From: Spironucleus salmonicida
Taxonomy: Eukaryota; Fornicata; Diplomonadida; Hexamitidae
Assembly (NCBI GenBank): GCA_000497125.2
Contig: CM035322.1
Span: 1,248,001-1,312,000, forward strand
Length of the DNA: 64,000 nucleotides
Direction: 5' to 3'
Below, one piece after another: positions 24,202 to 36,229 of the stretch; position 1 is the stretch's first letter, and each line of letters opens with the position of its first letter. The notes beneath the pieces are model-generated. The model did no database searches, had not been told where the DNA came from, and saw nothing but the letters and a program-made list of their open reading frames with translations. The position numbers and the translations under genes are program-made.

Positions 24202-27200
24202 ATGACCACTCGACCTGTATTAGCCATTGACATTGGCTATGTTAATCTAGTGTTAAGTTCGTTAAGCAAAGATAATAAATAAAAGATATGCGGTATTTAT
24301 GGTGATGAAAACTATAAATAACCAAATTTTGATTTTGATGAGGAAAATAAACCATTTATTTGTTAACGCAATAAAGGATATCCAATATTCTACAAATCAG
24401 AATTTTTTAATTCAGACGATATAAAATATCCAACTTTGCCAGAAATTTAGCTAGCTTACTTATCAATTCCTATATCATCAATCTTCTCATGTATTTTTAA
24501 ATAAGCTAAATCTCTATTTCCATATGCTAAGGATATTATTATTTTAGTACCAAATTCATGCAAACAATGGCATCAAGATTTTCTTAGTAAAATCATATAA
24601 TAAATTTTTTAGATTACTCCAATATTTAGTCCATCTTGTGTTTCTGGAGCCTTAAATTTTGTTAAGTAAGATTCAGAGATTGTTACAGAAAAGCTAAATG
24701 GTAAACAAACATTTAACGCATTGTATATAAATTTTGGAGCATATTATGGTGATTGCGTCGCATTTAGTGTAAATTAATAAAGAGAGGTTTAATTTCTCTA
24801 AACAAAATCATCCTATAATTATGTAATAGATAATATAGGATAACTTACATATGAAGATATTTTATTAAGATTTTAAAATAATAAAAAAACAGAAAAAATT
24901 AGGAAACAAATTTCAAAATTTAAAGGCCATATTATTGATAATATTAATACACCAAATATAGAGCAAATTGAACTTTTAGGATTGAATCAAGTTTTATCTG
25001 AAGATTTACTGATAACTAATTTTAATTCCGAGGATGATGAAAATTTAATGTATGATGATAACATTATTTATGTGGATGAAATTTATTTAAAATCAAGGTA
25101 AAAAATTATAGATTCTAAAGTTTAAGCACTTCTTAATTAAGTAATTAAATAATTTTTAGAAAATGATATTAGTTTTGATATTATTATAGGGTCGGGTGGA
25201 TATTTAGTTAACAACACCGGGGTTATAAATAAATTTGTTAACTTTGAGCTAGGGAAATCGCTAATATAAATGAAACCATTTATTTCATTTTGTGCAACTG
25301 GTGGATCTTTATTTAATCTGTTTACGCAAATAAAAATTCAAGAAAAAACTATTGATATTTACTACTGTGACATCTAATCTAACTCTATTGAACATTAAAA
25401 TATTATTCAAAGAGGATAAGAATTTTAATTTTAGTATAACGGTACTATTGTTATGGAAAGCTTAAACTAAGATATTAAAATAGCAGTAGTAGAATCTTTT
25501 AACAATAAATCTGAAATTTATTTTGTTTAAATTTAATATTGTCAACTAAATTCAAAAAGTTAATTTGATTTTAACTACTATATGTATACATATTCTCCAG
25601 ACATATATTTTACTTATTCTTAAGATAAATAATAACAAAAATATTGCAATATTATTAAATATAAGAAACATGAATTATAGTATGATTTTACCCCACAATA
25701 ATAGTAAATACTATAGACATTAAAATCAAAGGAAAAATATATTTGCTTTTTAATTTTCTCAATATAATAACTAGACAATATTTATGTATCTCATTAGTGT
25801 TTATAAATATAACAATCACCATAAAATATTTATCATGTTATGTTAGAATTATCATAATAATTATCATCATTTGATACTATCCATATGGTACTAAAATAAT
25901 TAGATTCTAACAAAATTGAATCAATTTTATAAAAATTTATCTAATACGATCTTTAATAATATGAAATTTCAGAGTAAATTATATAGAATTTTTTATCTAA
26001 ACATATTGATAAGCTTATAACCTAAACTAATGGGTTCTCTTTATGTATTAGTCCAACTATTCAAATAATTAATGAAAAATTAACTTTAATAAGTAATAAC
26101 AGTACTTACATACCTGTAAATATTAAGTATCCATATTAATTTAATGAAATTAATATTATTATGCAATCTTAAACTCAAATACTTGTTGCTTCTGACGAAT
26201 CTTCTCCATTCGTGTATGTGTTCTAGCTTTCTAGTAACTATAAGGCTCCACTTGCATCTATTTTAATAAAATAAGTTTTACTCGATGAAAATGTGCTGCC
26301 ATATTTAATTAATTAATAATTTCTTTTATATCATCTAAATGATTCTTCTCAATTAATATTAAATATGACTTAAACTATATCAAATTTTAATTAAATTTAG
26401 TAATATCTCAACAAAATAGCTATACTAATTCCATTTTTGGGAAATTCTTTAATATATTACCATGCAAAATAAAAATGTTATGCTGAAATTATATCAGATG
26501 GATGTAATAAGTACTCATTAGTCTCTTACTCAGTGATAAATCTTAAAAATTAATTTTCTGAAAACGATCCAGGAATTTCTTCTCGTAATCCAAACATATA
26601 TAATCTTTCTAGTAAACTACTTAACTTTTTAGCTTCAAATTCATTGATTTATTTACTAAATAAGGATATCAGACTTAGCGTCTCATTAGACCAGGAGTTA
26701 ATTAATTCGCATATTGTTCCAGATACAACTTCTGATTATATATTTAATGGATCCTCTAAAATATTTGTCATTACATAAATCATTCTTCCATTATAATTTG
26801 TGAAAATAAATTTCAATACATCACCAAAAGAAGGTATTAAAGTAAATTATGCATAGTTATTTAACTGTAATTTAAAACCTAGAATGTTGTGTTGTGAATG
26901 TGATAATGAACCTCATAATGGTGTTTTCATACCTACGATAATGCCATCTGGATAGATTGAGTTGTTTTCAATTGGTAGAGATTGCGCAATAAAAGATTTT
27001 TCTAATGAATATATAGCACGCCCGTTACTGTAATTATTTCCATAATACATGGAAGAAATTGATGATTAAATTGTATTTCCTATCATTTCTCTAGGTCAAG
27101 TGATGTTTGGTCTCCAGTTGCAGAATTGCAAAAAATGGATATAATAAGCTCTTAGTTATAACTTAGTAACTTCATAAACAACTCCATGTTGTCCAACACA

Positions 27201-27561
27201 TAAAGAGGCAGCGTAATAAATTCCTGGAGATGCTTTTTATTAAAAATGCCCTATATCGTCATGTCATCTACATTTTTGTGATTACTGCTTTAACTGGCAT
27301 GAGAGAATAAATCCATATGAACGAAAGTGTACTGCTGGTATGATATAGTGTCCAAATTGTAAGATAATAGGTGAAAGAGATGATAAATGTTTAGTAACAA
27401 CCTGTATTTGTTAGGTTCATTTTTGCACTTTTCCAGACTGTGGGAAATGGTATAAAAAGTATAAAGATTGTGAAAATCATGTTTTTACACATAAAAGAGG
27501 AATTGGAATCTATGAAAGAGGTAATTCATCTGATACTAAAATAAATGCTGCCCATCTCTGA
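24202..27561 (+). CDS. Hsp70/actin-fold ATPase domain fused to RBR-like zinc-finger tail
   Basis: A 1119-residue protein (ATG 24202, TGA 27559-27561). The N-terminal ~380 residues follow the Hsp70/actin nucleotide-binding fold: LAIDIGYVNLV (phosphate 1, residues ~7-17), LYINFGAYYGDCVAFSV (phosphate 2, ~174-190) and DIIIGSGGYLV (adenosine loop, ~327-337). A poorly conserved middle region follows. The last ~105 residues are Cys/His-rich: CCPTHKE at 996, CPISSCHLHFCDYCFNWHE, CPNC, then CLVTTCICQVHFCTFPDCGKW and CENHVFTH ending near 1097. This resembles the IBR plus RING2 part of RBR ubiquitin ligases; a complete RING1 is not obvious. It could act as a ubiquitin ligase whose Hsp70-like domain senses a client or nucleotide. 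Catalytic ability of either part is not established from sequence alone. Confidence 0.7.
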
Positions 27562-27604
27562 AATAATTTATATTCAATATAATATTTAAGAAATATAATT
27601 TAAA

Positions 27605-29794
27605 ATGGTAAACTACTAGTACGTCTTTAATGAAGCTAGTATGAATAATTATTATCCTTTAAATCAGTTGATTAACTATACTTTTACATTAGATGATTAT
27701 CACTAAGTTTATGAGTGTTTTAATAACTGTACATCTACAGATATAAAATTTATTATACTATCATTCCTTAATTCAAAGCTTGCTGGTAAAATAGCCTAAT
27801 AATTTGCCAAAACTATAACTAAGCTTAATATTAATTATGAGTTAAATGTACCACTCACTTAAGCATTAGGAAAGTTTATTTTTCGATCAAACTAACTTGG
27901 TGAGGTATAAATTGATATAGATAATTAAAATGTTATTTTAAGTGCATTATCATATAAATAAAATATAGATCTTTCCTTTTCTTCTCTCTGCTTCCCATTA
28001 GACAATATTTTTAAGGTGTAAGTTCTAAAAATAATTATCTCATAAGTTATGCTTACTCGAGAACAGCTTAACGAGTTAATTCCAGAAATTATAAATTTTT
28101 TACCTTAAACTAATTCTATTTTGGATGAAATTTTTCGAAAGAAAATGAATATTGTATTTTTAATGAAATTAGCACTAGCACTTCCAACTTATTAGCGTTT
28201 TAAGCAACTTTAGAATATGTTTGACTATTAATTTCTGATTTCTAAACCTGAAAAAGTTGCAAAATTATTTGAAGTGTTGAAAAATGATGTAATATGTTAA
28301 TTTACTTAGGATTTAGATACTGAAAATATTATAGATTTTTATCAATTTTTTGGGCAAATTTTCCATATTTTTAATCAAATTAAACTTACATGGTTTCAAT
28401 AAATTGCAGCATAATTTTTATTATAGACAGATTAGGTTCTATACCTCTCAGAACAGTCTTAATTCTTCTTTTAAGGTCTTTTTAAATATATACTAAATCA
28501 AGAAATTTTAGACTTAATGATATAACGTATTGATTAATATCCATTAGAAATTTAAATTTAAGTGTTTTGTAATTTATTCAGTTATGATCTTATTAACCAA
28601 AATGCATTAAATTGCTGTCTTCAAATTTTAACTGGAAACTTCCCGATCGAAACTACGAATTTCGCATGCTATTAACTTTGCTAAATGTCATAATCTAAAA
28701 ATCAAATCGATGCAAATATTATATTAAATGCATTTGTTATCTATCAAAGAATTCTAAGACAAAACTTTACTTAGATTTTTACTTTAAATGTATTTGAATA
28801 TTACGATTTTACGTAAACTACTATCTCAGGAGCTTTAAACTAACTATCAAAAGTCCTTTTAGGGTGCAAATAATGTGATTTTTAGCAAGCTATTTAAACT
28901 GAGATTTTATAAAATATATACTTTACGCCTCATGTAGCTCTGTTCAACTTCATTTCATTTTAGAGTAATATTCTAGATATTTTATCTCTTGATCTTCAAA
29001 ATCAATTACTAATTTATATTGTTTTGCTCACAATTTAAGCTCAGAATGACACAGAAAATTAATACTAAAAACCTGAAATATGTGATTTAGAAGAATACTA
29101 AATTGGATATATACTAAGTTTTCTGGCATCTTTTGAGTTCAACCCTGAGCTTCAAGAATTCGTTCTTTTTTTACTTAACAAATAAGTAAAAAATTAATTT
29201 ATAAGTGATTTATTAATCGAAAGTGTGTATGAGTTAATACCAAATCTAGTATACAACAAGAATGGGGATGTTTTAGTGCAAAATATCTGTATTTTAGTTG
29301 ATTTTTGTAAACGGTAGATAGTTTCTGACGATCTACTACGGGTGATAATGGAGTTGTATAATTTGAAAGATGACGAAATTAGTGTCCTTGAGTAAATTAA
29401 AATACTATTTAATAATGAGGTACTTTAGTATATGACAGAGATTCTTGGTAGCGAGGAGCCGGTGGTGCGGGTGTGCTTCAGCCTACTAGCAGGCTTCATG
29501 AATTTCGGGGTCGATGTTGCAGGGATTCTGAAGGGGTTGGTGTTAGGATTCTTGGAGAACAAGAACTAGGATAGCAGGCGGAACCAGTACGAAATTAGTT
29601 GCGTGCTGAGCTACCTAAAAAATGAGGATATCCTACTGGTTCTAGGCACAGCGCTGGAGGAGCACAAGGGCGCAATAGTAGGGTAGATAGCAGATATGCT
29701 TGAATGTATACTCACAATGACCTATGACAAGTTCGATCGGTAGACCGAGATTAAGCTGCTTCTTGAAAAAGTAAAGGGTATAGTATTATTATGA
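27605..29794 (+). CDS. helical-repeat hypothetical protein, 729 aa
   Basis: Open from ATG 27605 to TGA 29792-29794. The protein is an all-helical solenoid rich in Leu and Gln. Its C-terminus (EPVVRVCFSLLAGFMNFGVD, NEDILLVLGTALEEHKGAIV) has the look of HEAT repeats, as in importins, exportins or condensin-type proteins; I cannot assign it further. The DNA is very AT-rich up to about nt 29,430 and then turns GC-rich for the last ~118 codons. The change coincides with the left edge of the inverted repeat at 29,439. The C-terminal segment is duplicated in the right arm (35456-35811). The next gene's ATG lies 32 bp after the stop. Confidence 0.65.
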
Positions 29795-29826
29795 TATGAG
29801 TTATATTGTCCTTCTACTTCCTAGCA

Positions 29827-30957
29827 ATGATCAACCATCTACCAGTGGCCATTGCGTTATTCATTCTTTTGAACTATATCGATCAGGTACAGTCCCTATA
29901 ACTTGGCAAGGACTATAGGGTGTATCTTTTTATTTTCATATCCCACGTTCTGCTCTGCGTGTACTACTCCAATCAGTTTAAATTAGCCAGGTACCCGTTC
30001 ATTAAGAAGATCGAGCTTAAAGTACTGGTATCCAGCCTGTTATTGGATCCCCTTTGGCTAGCTGAAATATTTAAACCAAATTTGGAATACTAGTCTATTG
30101 GCGCATTTGGTTTGTTTCTAATTATCAATGGTATGTTGTCATCAGATAATGTGATGTTCAGTATCGGATGTATGATACTACCTTCAGCAAATCCCCTGAT
30201 ATCTGTATTCACTTTGCTCCTGTTTTGGAAGGAGCTAGTACGCGCCCAAAAGATTAAATTAATATTACTATCGGCAATCTCACTGATTATTCACATATTT
30301 TATTTGAAAGATTTTAACCTAAACTATCTTGTAACGACAAAGAGCCAAGAATTCTGGCTGTACTACAAACTGTCCAGTACCAGATTCTAACCATACTACA
30401 GTTTGATCAGTATAACGCTTATTGGGGCTGTCCTTCTCTTGCGTAATAGGCGTATTCCGTAGATGCACAACCTTATTTACAAGCTTACGTTAATCTCCAT
30501 CATTCTCAAATCGATGTCCGTCTATAAATTCGACGCTTGTTTCCTACAGATCATCTTTTATTCTCTCACTTTGATCAATAAAAACCTATTCTTCATTCCA
30601 ATCTACTCTAGCTTTGTGTTTCTGGTCGTCTACCCGAAGATATACAAAAGTTGGAAAATTGGTATTGTAATCGCTGCGTCGTACGTCCTTTTCGTTGGAG
30701 TGTTAACACTTTTGTCAAGTTTTTACAAAAATCACATCTTCCGGTAGCAACGCATCTTAATGTTCTTGTTTTCGTTCCTACCAATCACCATAGTGGTGTT
30801 CTCCTTCTTTGGAGGAAATATAGTTCTGCTGATCCTTCAGGAAAGCTTCGAACTCTTCTACTTATTATTGATTTTCATCACAATATTAGTTATATACCTG
30901 ATTACTAATGGTGAGCAGGAGGAGTCTTTTTGGTAGAGCTCAGTGAGTGATTAGTGA
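29827..30957 (+). CDS. polytopic membrane protein, left-arm copy, 376 aa
   Basis: Open from ATG 29827 to TGA 30955-30957. An in-frame TGA at 29797 precedes the ATG, which fixes the start. The protein is hydrophobic over nearly its whole length with about nine to ten membrane helices (for example LFIFISHVLLCVYY, LILLSAISLIIHIFYL, IGIVIAASYVLFVGVLTLLS, LLLIFITILVIYLI) and a short acidic C-tail (NGEQEESFWQSSVSDQ). It is similar in size and style to ER multi-pass enzymes or subunits of GPI-anchor or dolichol pathways, but no signature motif is clear and I leave it unnamed. It starts 32 bp after the upstream gene. GC content is raised and TAR codons are few. An identical inverted copy lies at 34293-35423. 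Confidence 0.7.
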
Positions 30958-31025
30958 TAGTTATATTTCGAATCTTGAAATTCCATGTATTATACCCTAA
31001 CTACTGTAAAACTTAACTTTCCAGA

Positions 31026-31922
31026 ATGGATAGCGAACATTTTGATCTGCTCCGCTAGCAACACGAAGCCCGCTAGCTTTAACTTATGGCTGATATCAAT
31101 TAATTAAAATCTGAACTCGCTCATGAACGATCAGTGTCGGCCTAACTGAATAATTCGCTGATGACGCAGACAAACGCGCATGCTAATGATACATCGCAGC
31201 TATAGGCTTCCTTGGCAGCAGCACAACTTAGAACAGAGCAGCTTACCCAAATTAATACTGATAATAAAGCGGAACTTTACGACCTGCGAAACGAGCGACG
31301 AAACTCGTAGATGTAGCTTGATGCAGCTAGACATGAATTTTTCTCATTATAGCGGCAAAATTAAACGCAGAAAGAAGAATTAATTCGGATGCAATCTCAG
31401 TTTATGGAGAGATAGGGCGCATACGAGTCGAAAATTGAAACCCTTAAGGCCGCAATTAATGGAGTATCTGGGTTGAATAATTTTAGAAATGGCGGTTTCT
31501 CTGCTGCTGTTTCTGCACTTGTTGAATCTGGAAATGACAAAGAATTGTTTCTTGCAAAAATTGCTATGCTTACTAATTAGAATGACGAATTGCTTACGCA
31601 AAATGTGAAAAATGAAACCTAGATTAAGTAACTCAAAGTTAAGATCAAATAATATCAGCATTCTTTTGAAGGTAATAATGTCCCATCGGTGAAAATACTC
31701 ATGGAACAAGTGGAGTAACTTAATGAGGAGAAAGAAGTATTAGAGGACGAAGTGGATACGAAAGCCAAGAGGATGGTTAAAATGAAACATGATATTTAAG
31801 AGCTTATAAGCGAAAATAAGAAATTACGAGCTACTACTGTAGAAATGAAATAAAACTTCCGCAACCTGCAGGATATCCGAGAACAGATTCGGGAAATGAT
31901 TGATGACGAAATGAACGAATGA
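31026..31922 (+). CDS. coiled-coil protein, left-arm copy, 298 aa
   Basis: Open from ATG 31026 to TGA 31920-31922. The protein is Gln/Glu/Lys-rich with long heptad stretches: residues 1-130 (RQQHEARQLQLMADINQLKS and onward) and 195-298 (EQVEQLNEEKEVLEDEVDTK, QDIREQIREMIDDEMNE). A short Gly/Phe-containing break lies near residue 140 (GVSGLNNFRNGGFS). No membrane segment. It is probably a structural or cytoskeletal coiled-coil protein; the family is not recognised. A second identical copy lies in the right arm (33328-34224, minus). Confidence 0.75.
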
Positions 31923-32071
31923 TTAACTAAGCATGTCTACTACTGAGTTTTTCTATACTAATGCTCATTTGATAGAAATGTTATGGAAATAGTCCTAATA
32001 TTTCGGCAACAGGCTAAGATGACAAACTCACTATTTGTTGCAGATACACGAATATCTGGGATTTTCGGGTG

Positions 32072-32674
32072 ATGTATGATTATAGAAGTGTTATTTATGT
32101 CTGTATACCAATTATTTTATAATTTTCACTAAGCTAAGTGAGCTAGCAGACTTAAATTAAAGAGTGTAACATCAATAAGATCGTAAAACATAAAATTTAT
32201 AGGCTTTAATGCACAATATATTATTTGAGTTTAAAATATTGCTATTATACAACTAGATTAGGAACTTTGAGATCGAAATTATTAGTTTGTTATATGAATA
32301 ATTAACCTTAAAGAATGATATTATACATCGATATATTGTATAGATTCACAAATTTTTATATTATTCATCTAATGTCTCTGTAATTATAACACTAATATAT
32401 TTTTAAATTATAATAGTCACTACCGAAAATATTGAGTAATATAGTACTATACACAATAAATATAAATAATAAGAAGATACTTATGGTATCAATTTTCTAC
32501 TATTCATTAAGAAAATACTATACTTTAAACATTATTACCATATTTATAGTCTATCTTAAATTTTACTATTTTAGTATAATAAATAACAATGCATATTTTC
32601 TATTTTTTAACTGTATATTGATTTGTATAATTTATTTACCGTTTATAATCCTTACAATCTATGGTAGCTAGTGA
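32072..32674 (+). CDS. doubtful 200-codon ORF crossing the arm/spacer edge
   Basis: With TGA as the only stop a frame is open from ATG 32072 to TGA 32672-32674. It begins in the last 13 bp of the left arm and continues through the AT-rich spacer. The translation is mostly Ile, Tyr, Leu and Asn, which is what random AT-rich DNA gives, although the last third is strongly hydrophobic. I regard it as more likely chance than gene. Confidence 0.15.
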
Positions 32675-33165
32675 TATAGTTTTATAAATCAATCATATGC
32701 TTTATAAAATCAATACCAAATTAATACTCTTATCTGTTGGATTTAAATTATTTGGGATATAACTTAGAATTTGGTAAATACATATTAGTAAAAACTTATA
32801 TTAACCACAGTGCACAAATTTCTGATAATCGTTCAAAAAAATAGAATTATTTTTATTTAATTAAGTGTCAGCGTTAACATTTTGATAAAGTATAATATAG
32901 ATTTGATAAATTTTTATATTTTATACTTATGATAGATAACTATTCATATAAATATTATTAATATATTGAATTCGGATACAAAATTAGACACTAATATCTA
33001 ATTATGCCTTAGATATGTAGTGTATTTCATTATCATCATCATAAAGTTGAGGCATATTATAATATGGTTTGAAACTAGTTTTCACAATGTATATCATATA
33101 AACCTATTAAAAAGATATAGTCTTTTATTATATGAAAAGTAATCAGTTTAAAAGGGTATATTACA
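32085..33165. other. AT-rich spacer of the inverted repeat
   Basis: A 1,081-bp single-copy segment between the two arms. It is far more AT-rich than the arms, contains runs such as TATTATTAATATAT, and apart from the doubtful ORF 32072-32674 has no recognisable gene, tRNA or repeat. Confidence 0.7.
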
Positions 33166-33327
33166 TATAATCATACATCACCCGAAAATCCCAGATATTC
33201 GTGTATCTGCAACAAATAGTGAGTTTGTCATCTTAGCCTGTTGCCGAAATATTAGGACTATTTCCATAACATTTCTATCAAATGAGCATTAGTATAGAAA
33301 AACTCAGTAGTAGACATGCTTAGTTAA

Positions 33328-34224
33328 TCATTCGTTCATTTCGTCATCAATCATTTCCCGAATCTGTTCTCGGATATCCTGCAGGTTGCGGAAGTTTTAT
33401 TTCATTTCTACAGTAGTAGCTCGTAATTTCTTATTTTCGCTTATAAGCTCTTAAATATCATGTTTCATTTTAACCATCCTCTTGGCTTTCGTATCCACTT
33501 CGTCCTCTAATACTTCTTTCTCCTCATTAAGTTACTCCACTTGTTCCATGAGTATTTTCACCGATGGGACATTATTACCTTCAAAAGAATGCTGATATTA
33601 TTTGATCTTAACTTTGAGTTACTTAATCTAGGTTTCATTTTTCACATTTTGCGTAAGCAATTCGTCATTCTAATTAGTAAGCATAGCAATTTTTGCAAGA
33701 AACAATTCTTTGTCATTTCCAGATTCAACAAGTGCAGAAACAGCAGCAGAGAAACCGCCATTTCTAAAATTATTCAACCCAGATACTCCATTAATTGCGG
33801 CCTTAAGGGTTTCAATTTTCGACTCGTATGCGCCCTATCTCTCCATAAACTGAGATTGCATCCGAATTAATTCTTCTTTCTGCGTTTAATTTTGCCGCTA
33901 TAATGAGAAAAATTCATGTCTAGCTGCATCAAGCTACATCTACGAGTTTCGTCGCTCGTTTCGCAGGTCGTAAAGTTCCGCTTTATTATCAGTATTAATT
34001 TGGGTAAGCTGCTCTGTTCTAAGTTGTGCTGCTGCCAAGGAAGCCTATAGCTGCGATGTATCATTAGCATGCGCGTTTGTCTGCGTCATCAGCGAATTAT
34101 TCAGTTAGGCCGACACTGATCGTTCATGAGCGAGTTCAGATTTTAATTAATTGATATCAGCCATAAGTTAAAGCTAGCGGGCTTCGTGTTGCTAGCGGAG
34201 CAGATCAAAATGTTCGCTATCCAT
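33328..34224 (-). CDS. coiled-coil protein, right-arm copy, 298 aa
   Basis: Mirror image of 31026-31922, with the same translation as far as I compared. The start, stop and local flanks lie inside the arm, so both copies have the same immediate upstream sequence and could both be expressed. Confidence 0.75.
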
Positions 34225-34292
34225 TCTGGAAAGTTAAGTTTTACAGTAGTTAGGGTATAATACATGGAATTTCAAGATTCGAAATATAACTA

Positions 34293-35423
34293 TCACTAAT
34301 CACTCACTGAGCTCTACCAAAAAGACTCCTCCTGCTCACCATTAGTAATCAGGTATATAACTAATATTGTGATGAAAATCAATAATAAGTAGAAGAGTTC
34401 GAAGCTTTCCTGAAGGATCAGCAGAACTATATTTCCTCCAAAGAAGGAGAACACCACTATGGTGATTGGTAGGAACGAAAACAAGAACATTAAGATGCGT
34501 TGCTACCGGAAGATGTGATTTTTGTAAAAACTTGACAAAAGTGTTAACACTCCAACGAAAAGGACGTACGACGCAGCGATTACAATACCAATTTTCCAAC
34601 TTTTGTATATCTTCGGGTAGACGACCAGAAACACAAAGCTAGAGTAGATTGGAATGAAGAATAGGTTTTTATTGATCAAAGTGAGAGAATAAAAGATGAT
34701 CTGTAGGAAACAAGCGTCGAATTTATAGACGGACATCGATTTGAGAATGATGGAGATTAACGTAAGCTTGTAAATAAGGTTGTGCATCTACGGAATACGC
34801 CTATTACGCAAGAGAAGGACAGCCCCAATAAGCGTTATACTGATCAAACTGTAGTATGGTTAGAATCTGGTACTGGACAGTTTGTAGTACAGCCAGAATT
34901 CTTGGCTCTTTGTCGTTACAAGATAGTTTAGGTTAAAATCTTTCAAATAAAATATGTGAATAATCAGTGAGATTGCCGATAGTAATATTAATTTAATCTT
35001 TTGGGCGCGTACTAGCTCCTTCCAAAACAGGAGCAAAGTGAATACAGATATCAGGGGATTTGCTGAAGGTAGTATCATACATCCGATACTGAACATCACA
35101 TTATCTGATGACAACATACCATTGATAATTAGAAACAAACCAAATGCGCCAATAGACTAGTATTCCAAATTTGGTTTAAATATTTCAGCTAGCCAAAGGG
35201 GATCCAATAACAGGCTGGATACCAGTACTTTAAGCTCGATCTTCTTAATGAACGGGTACCTGGCTAATTTAAACTGATTGGAGTAGTACACGCAGAGCAG
35301 AACGTGGGATATGAAAATAAAAAGATACACCCTATAGTCCTTGCCAAGTTATAGGGACTGTACCTGATCGATATAGTTCAAAAGAATGAATAACGCAATG
35401 GCCACTGGTAGATGGTTGATCAT
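34293..35423 (-). CDS. polytopic membrane protein, right-arm copy, 376 aa
   Basis: Mirror image of 29827-30957, complete in the right arm. Here the upstream neighbour is only the truncated end of the helical-repeat gene, so distant upstream control may differ from the left copy. Confidence 0.7.
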
Positions 35424-35455
35424 TGCTAGGAAGTAGAAGGACAATATAACTCATA

Positions 35456-35821
35456 TCATAATAATACTATACCCTTTACTTTTTCAAGAAGCAGCTTAAT
35501 CTCGGTCTACCGATCGAACTTGTCATAGGTCATTGTGAGTATACATTCAAGCATATCTGCTATCTACCCTACTATTGCGCCCTTGTGCTCCTCCAGCGCT
35601 GTGCCTAGAACCAGTAGGATATCCTCATTTTTTAGGTAGCTCAGCACGCAACTAATTTCGTACTGGTTCCGCCTGCTATCCTAGTTCTTGTTCTCCAAGA
35701 ATCCTAACACCAACCCCTTCAGAATCCCTGCAACATCGACCCCGAAATTCATGAAGCCTGCTAGTAGGCTGAAGCACACCCGCACCACCGGCTCCTCGCT
35801 ACCAAGAATCTGCTGCCTCAT
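35456..35821 (-). pseudogene. truncated 3' end of helical-repeat gene with new ATG
   Basis: The right arm carries only the last ~118 codons of the gene at 27605-29794. Just outside the arm edge the flank supplies an in-frame ATG at 35821, giving a 121-codon frame starting MRQQILGSEEPVVRV (the left gene has YMTEILGSEEP at this point). Further upstream in frame is a TGA, so the missing 600 residues are not present. Most likely a gene fragment left by the duplication. It could be translated as a short HEAT-like peptide, but there is no sign that it is used. Confidence 0.7.
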
Positions 35822-36229
35822 ATAAAACTTTTAGAATCACTTCTTATTATCAGCGGTGAACTAATTCTACCTAGTTTTTATAGTAATCATTCGTTTCTCT
35901 TAGGATTATACAATGTAGACTTACCATATCCTATTTTACACAAAAATCATTCTTTCTAATATTTTTAGTTCTAAGCAAAACCAAATAACCTATTGAACCT
36001 AGCCAAATAAATGGCTTTAGCTAATTTTTTTCCTTCACTTAACACATTAAATTGAATCTTCTTATTACATTACATCAAGCTAATTAAGGCATTTATGGTT
36101 AAAATATTCTCAGTAATAACACTTTTGCATAGTTTTCACACCTATAACAATATAGCTTCTACTGCTTACTTTTCAAATTTTCCATATTATCGCAACTTCT
36201 TACTATATGATCAATGCTTTAGTTATCCA
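35822..36229. other. gap beside the right arm, no convincing gene
   Basis: About 400 bp with only two short TGA-bounded minus-strand frames (roughly 50 and 65 codons) that look like chance. No similarity to the sequence left of the left arm was seen. Confidence 0.45.

Larger units (their letters stand above)
29439..32084 (+). repeat. left arm of 2,646-bp inverted repeat
   Basis: The sequence from 29,439 to 32,084 recurs as its reverse complement at 33,166-35,811, with the mirror relation x <-> 65,250-x. I compared both edges base by base: identity begins at AGATTCTTGG (29,439) and ends at GATGTATGATTATA (32,084). The frames inside both arms are identical in length and translation wherever I compared them. 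Outside both edges the flanks are unrelated, so this is an inverted segmental duplication and not a simple fold-back of the whole region. Confidence 0.95.
33166..35811 (-). repeat. right arm of 2,646-bp inverted repeat
   Basis: Reverse complement of 29,439-32,084. Its outer edge cuts the helical-repeat gene, so only the final ~118 codons of that gene are present here. This arm is therefore the likely derived copy and the left arm the source. Confidence 0.95.

Noticed and set aside
31380-31709. Minus-strand 109-codon ORF in the left arm and its mirror at 33541-33870
   Set aside because: Antisense to the coiled-coil gene; the coiled-coil frame has heptads and complete start and stop.
29439-35811. 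Inverted repeat as a transposon with terminal inverted repeats
   Set aside because: The arms contain ordinary genes and a gene fragment, the spacer has no transposase, and no target-site duplication is visible at the edges.
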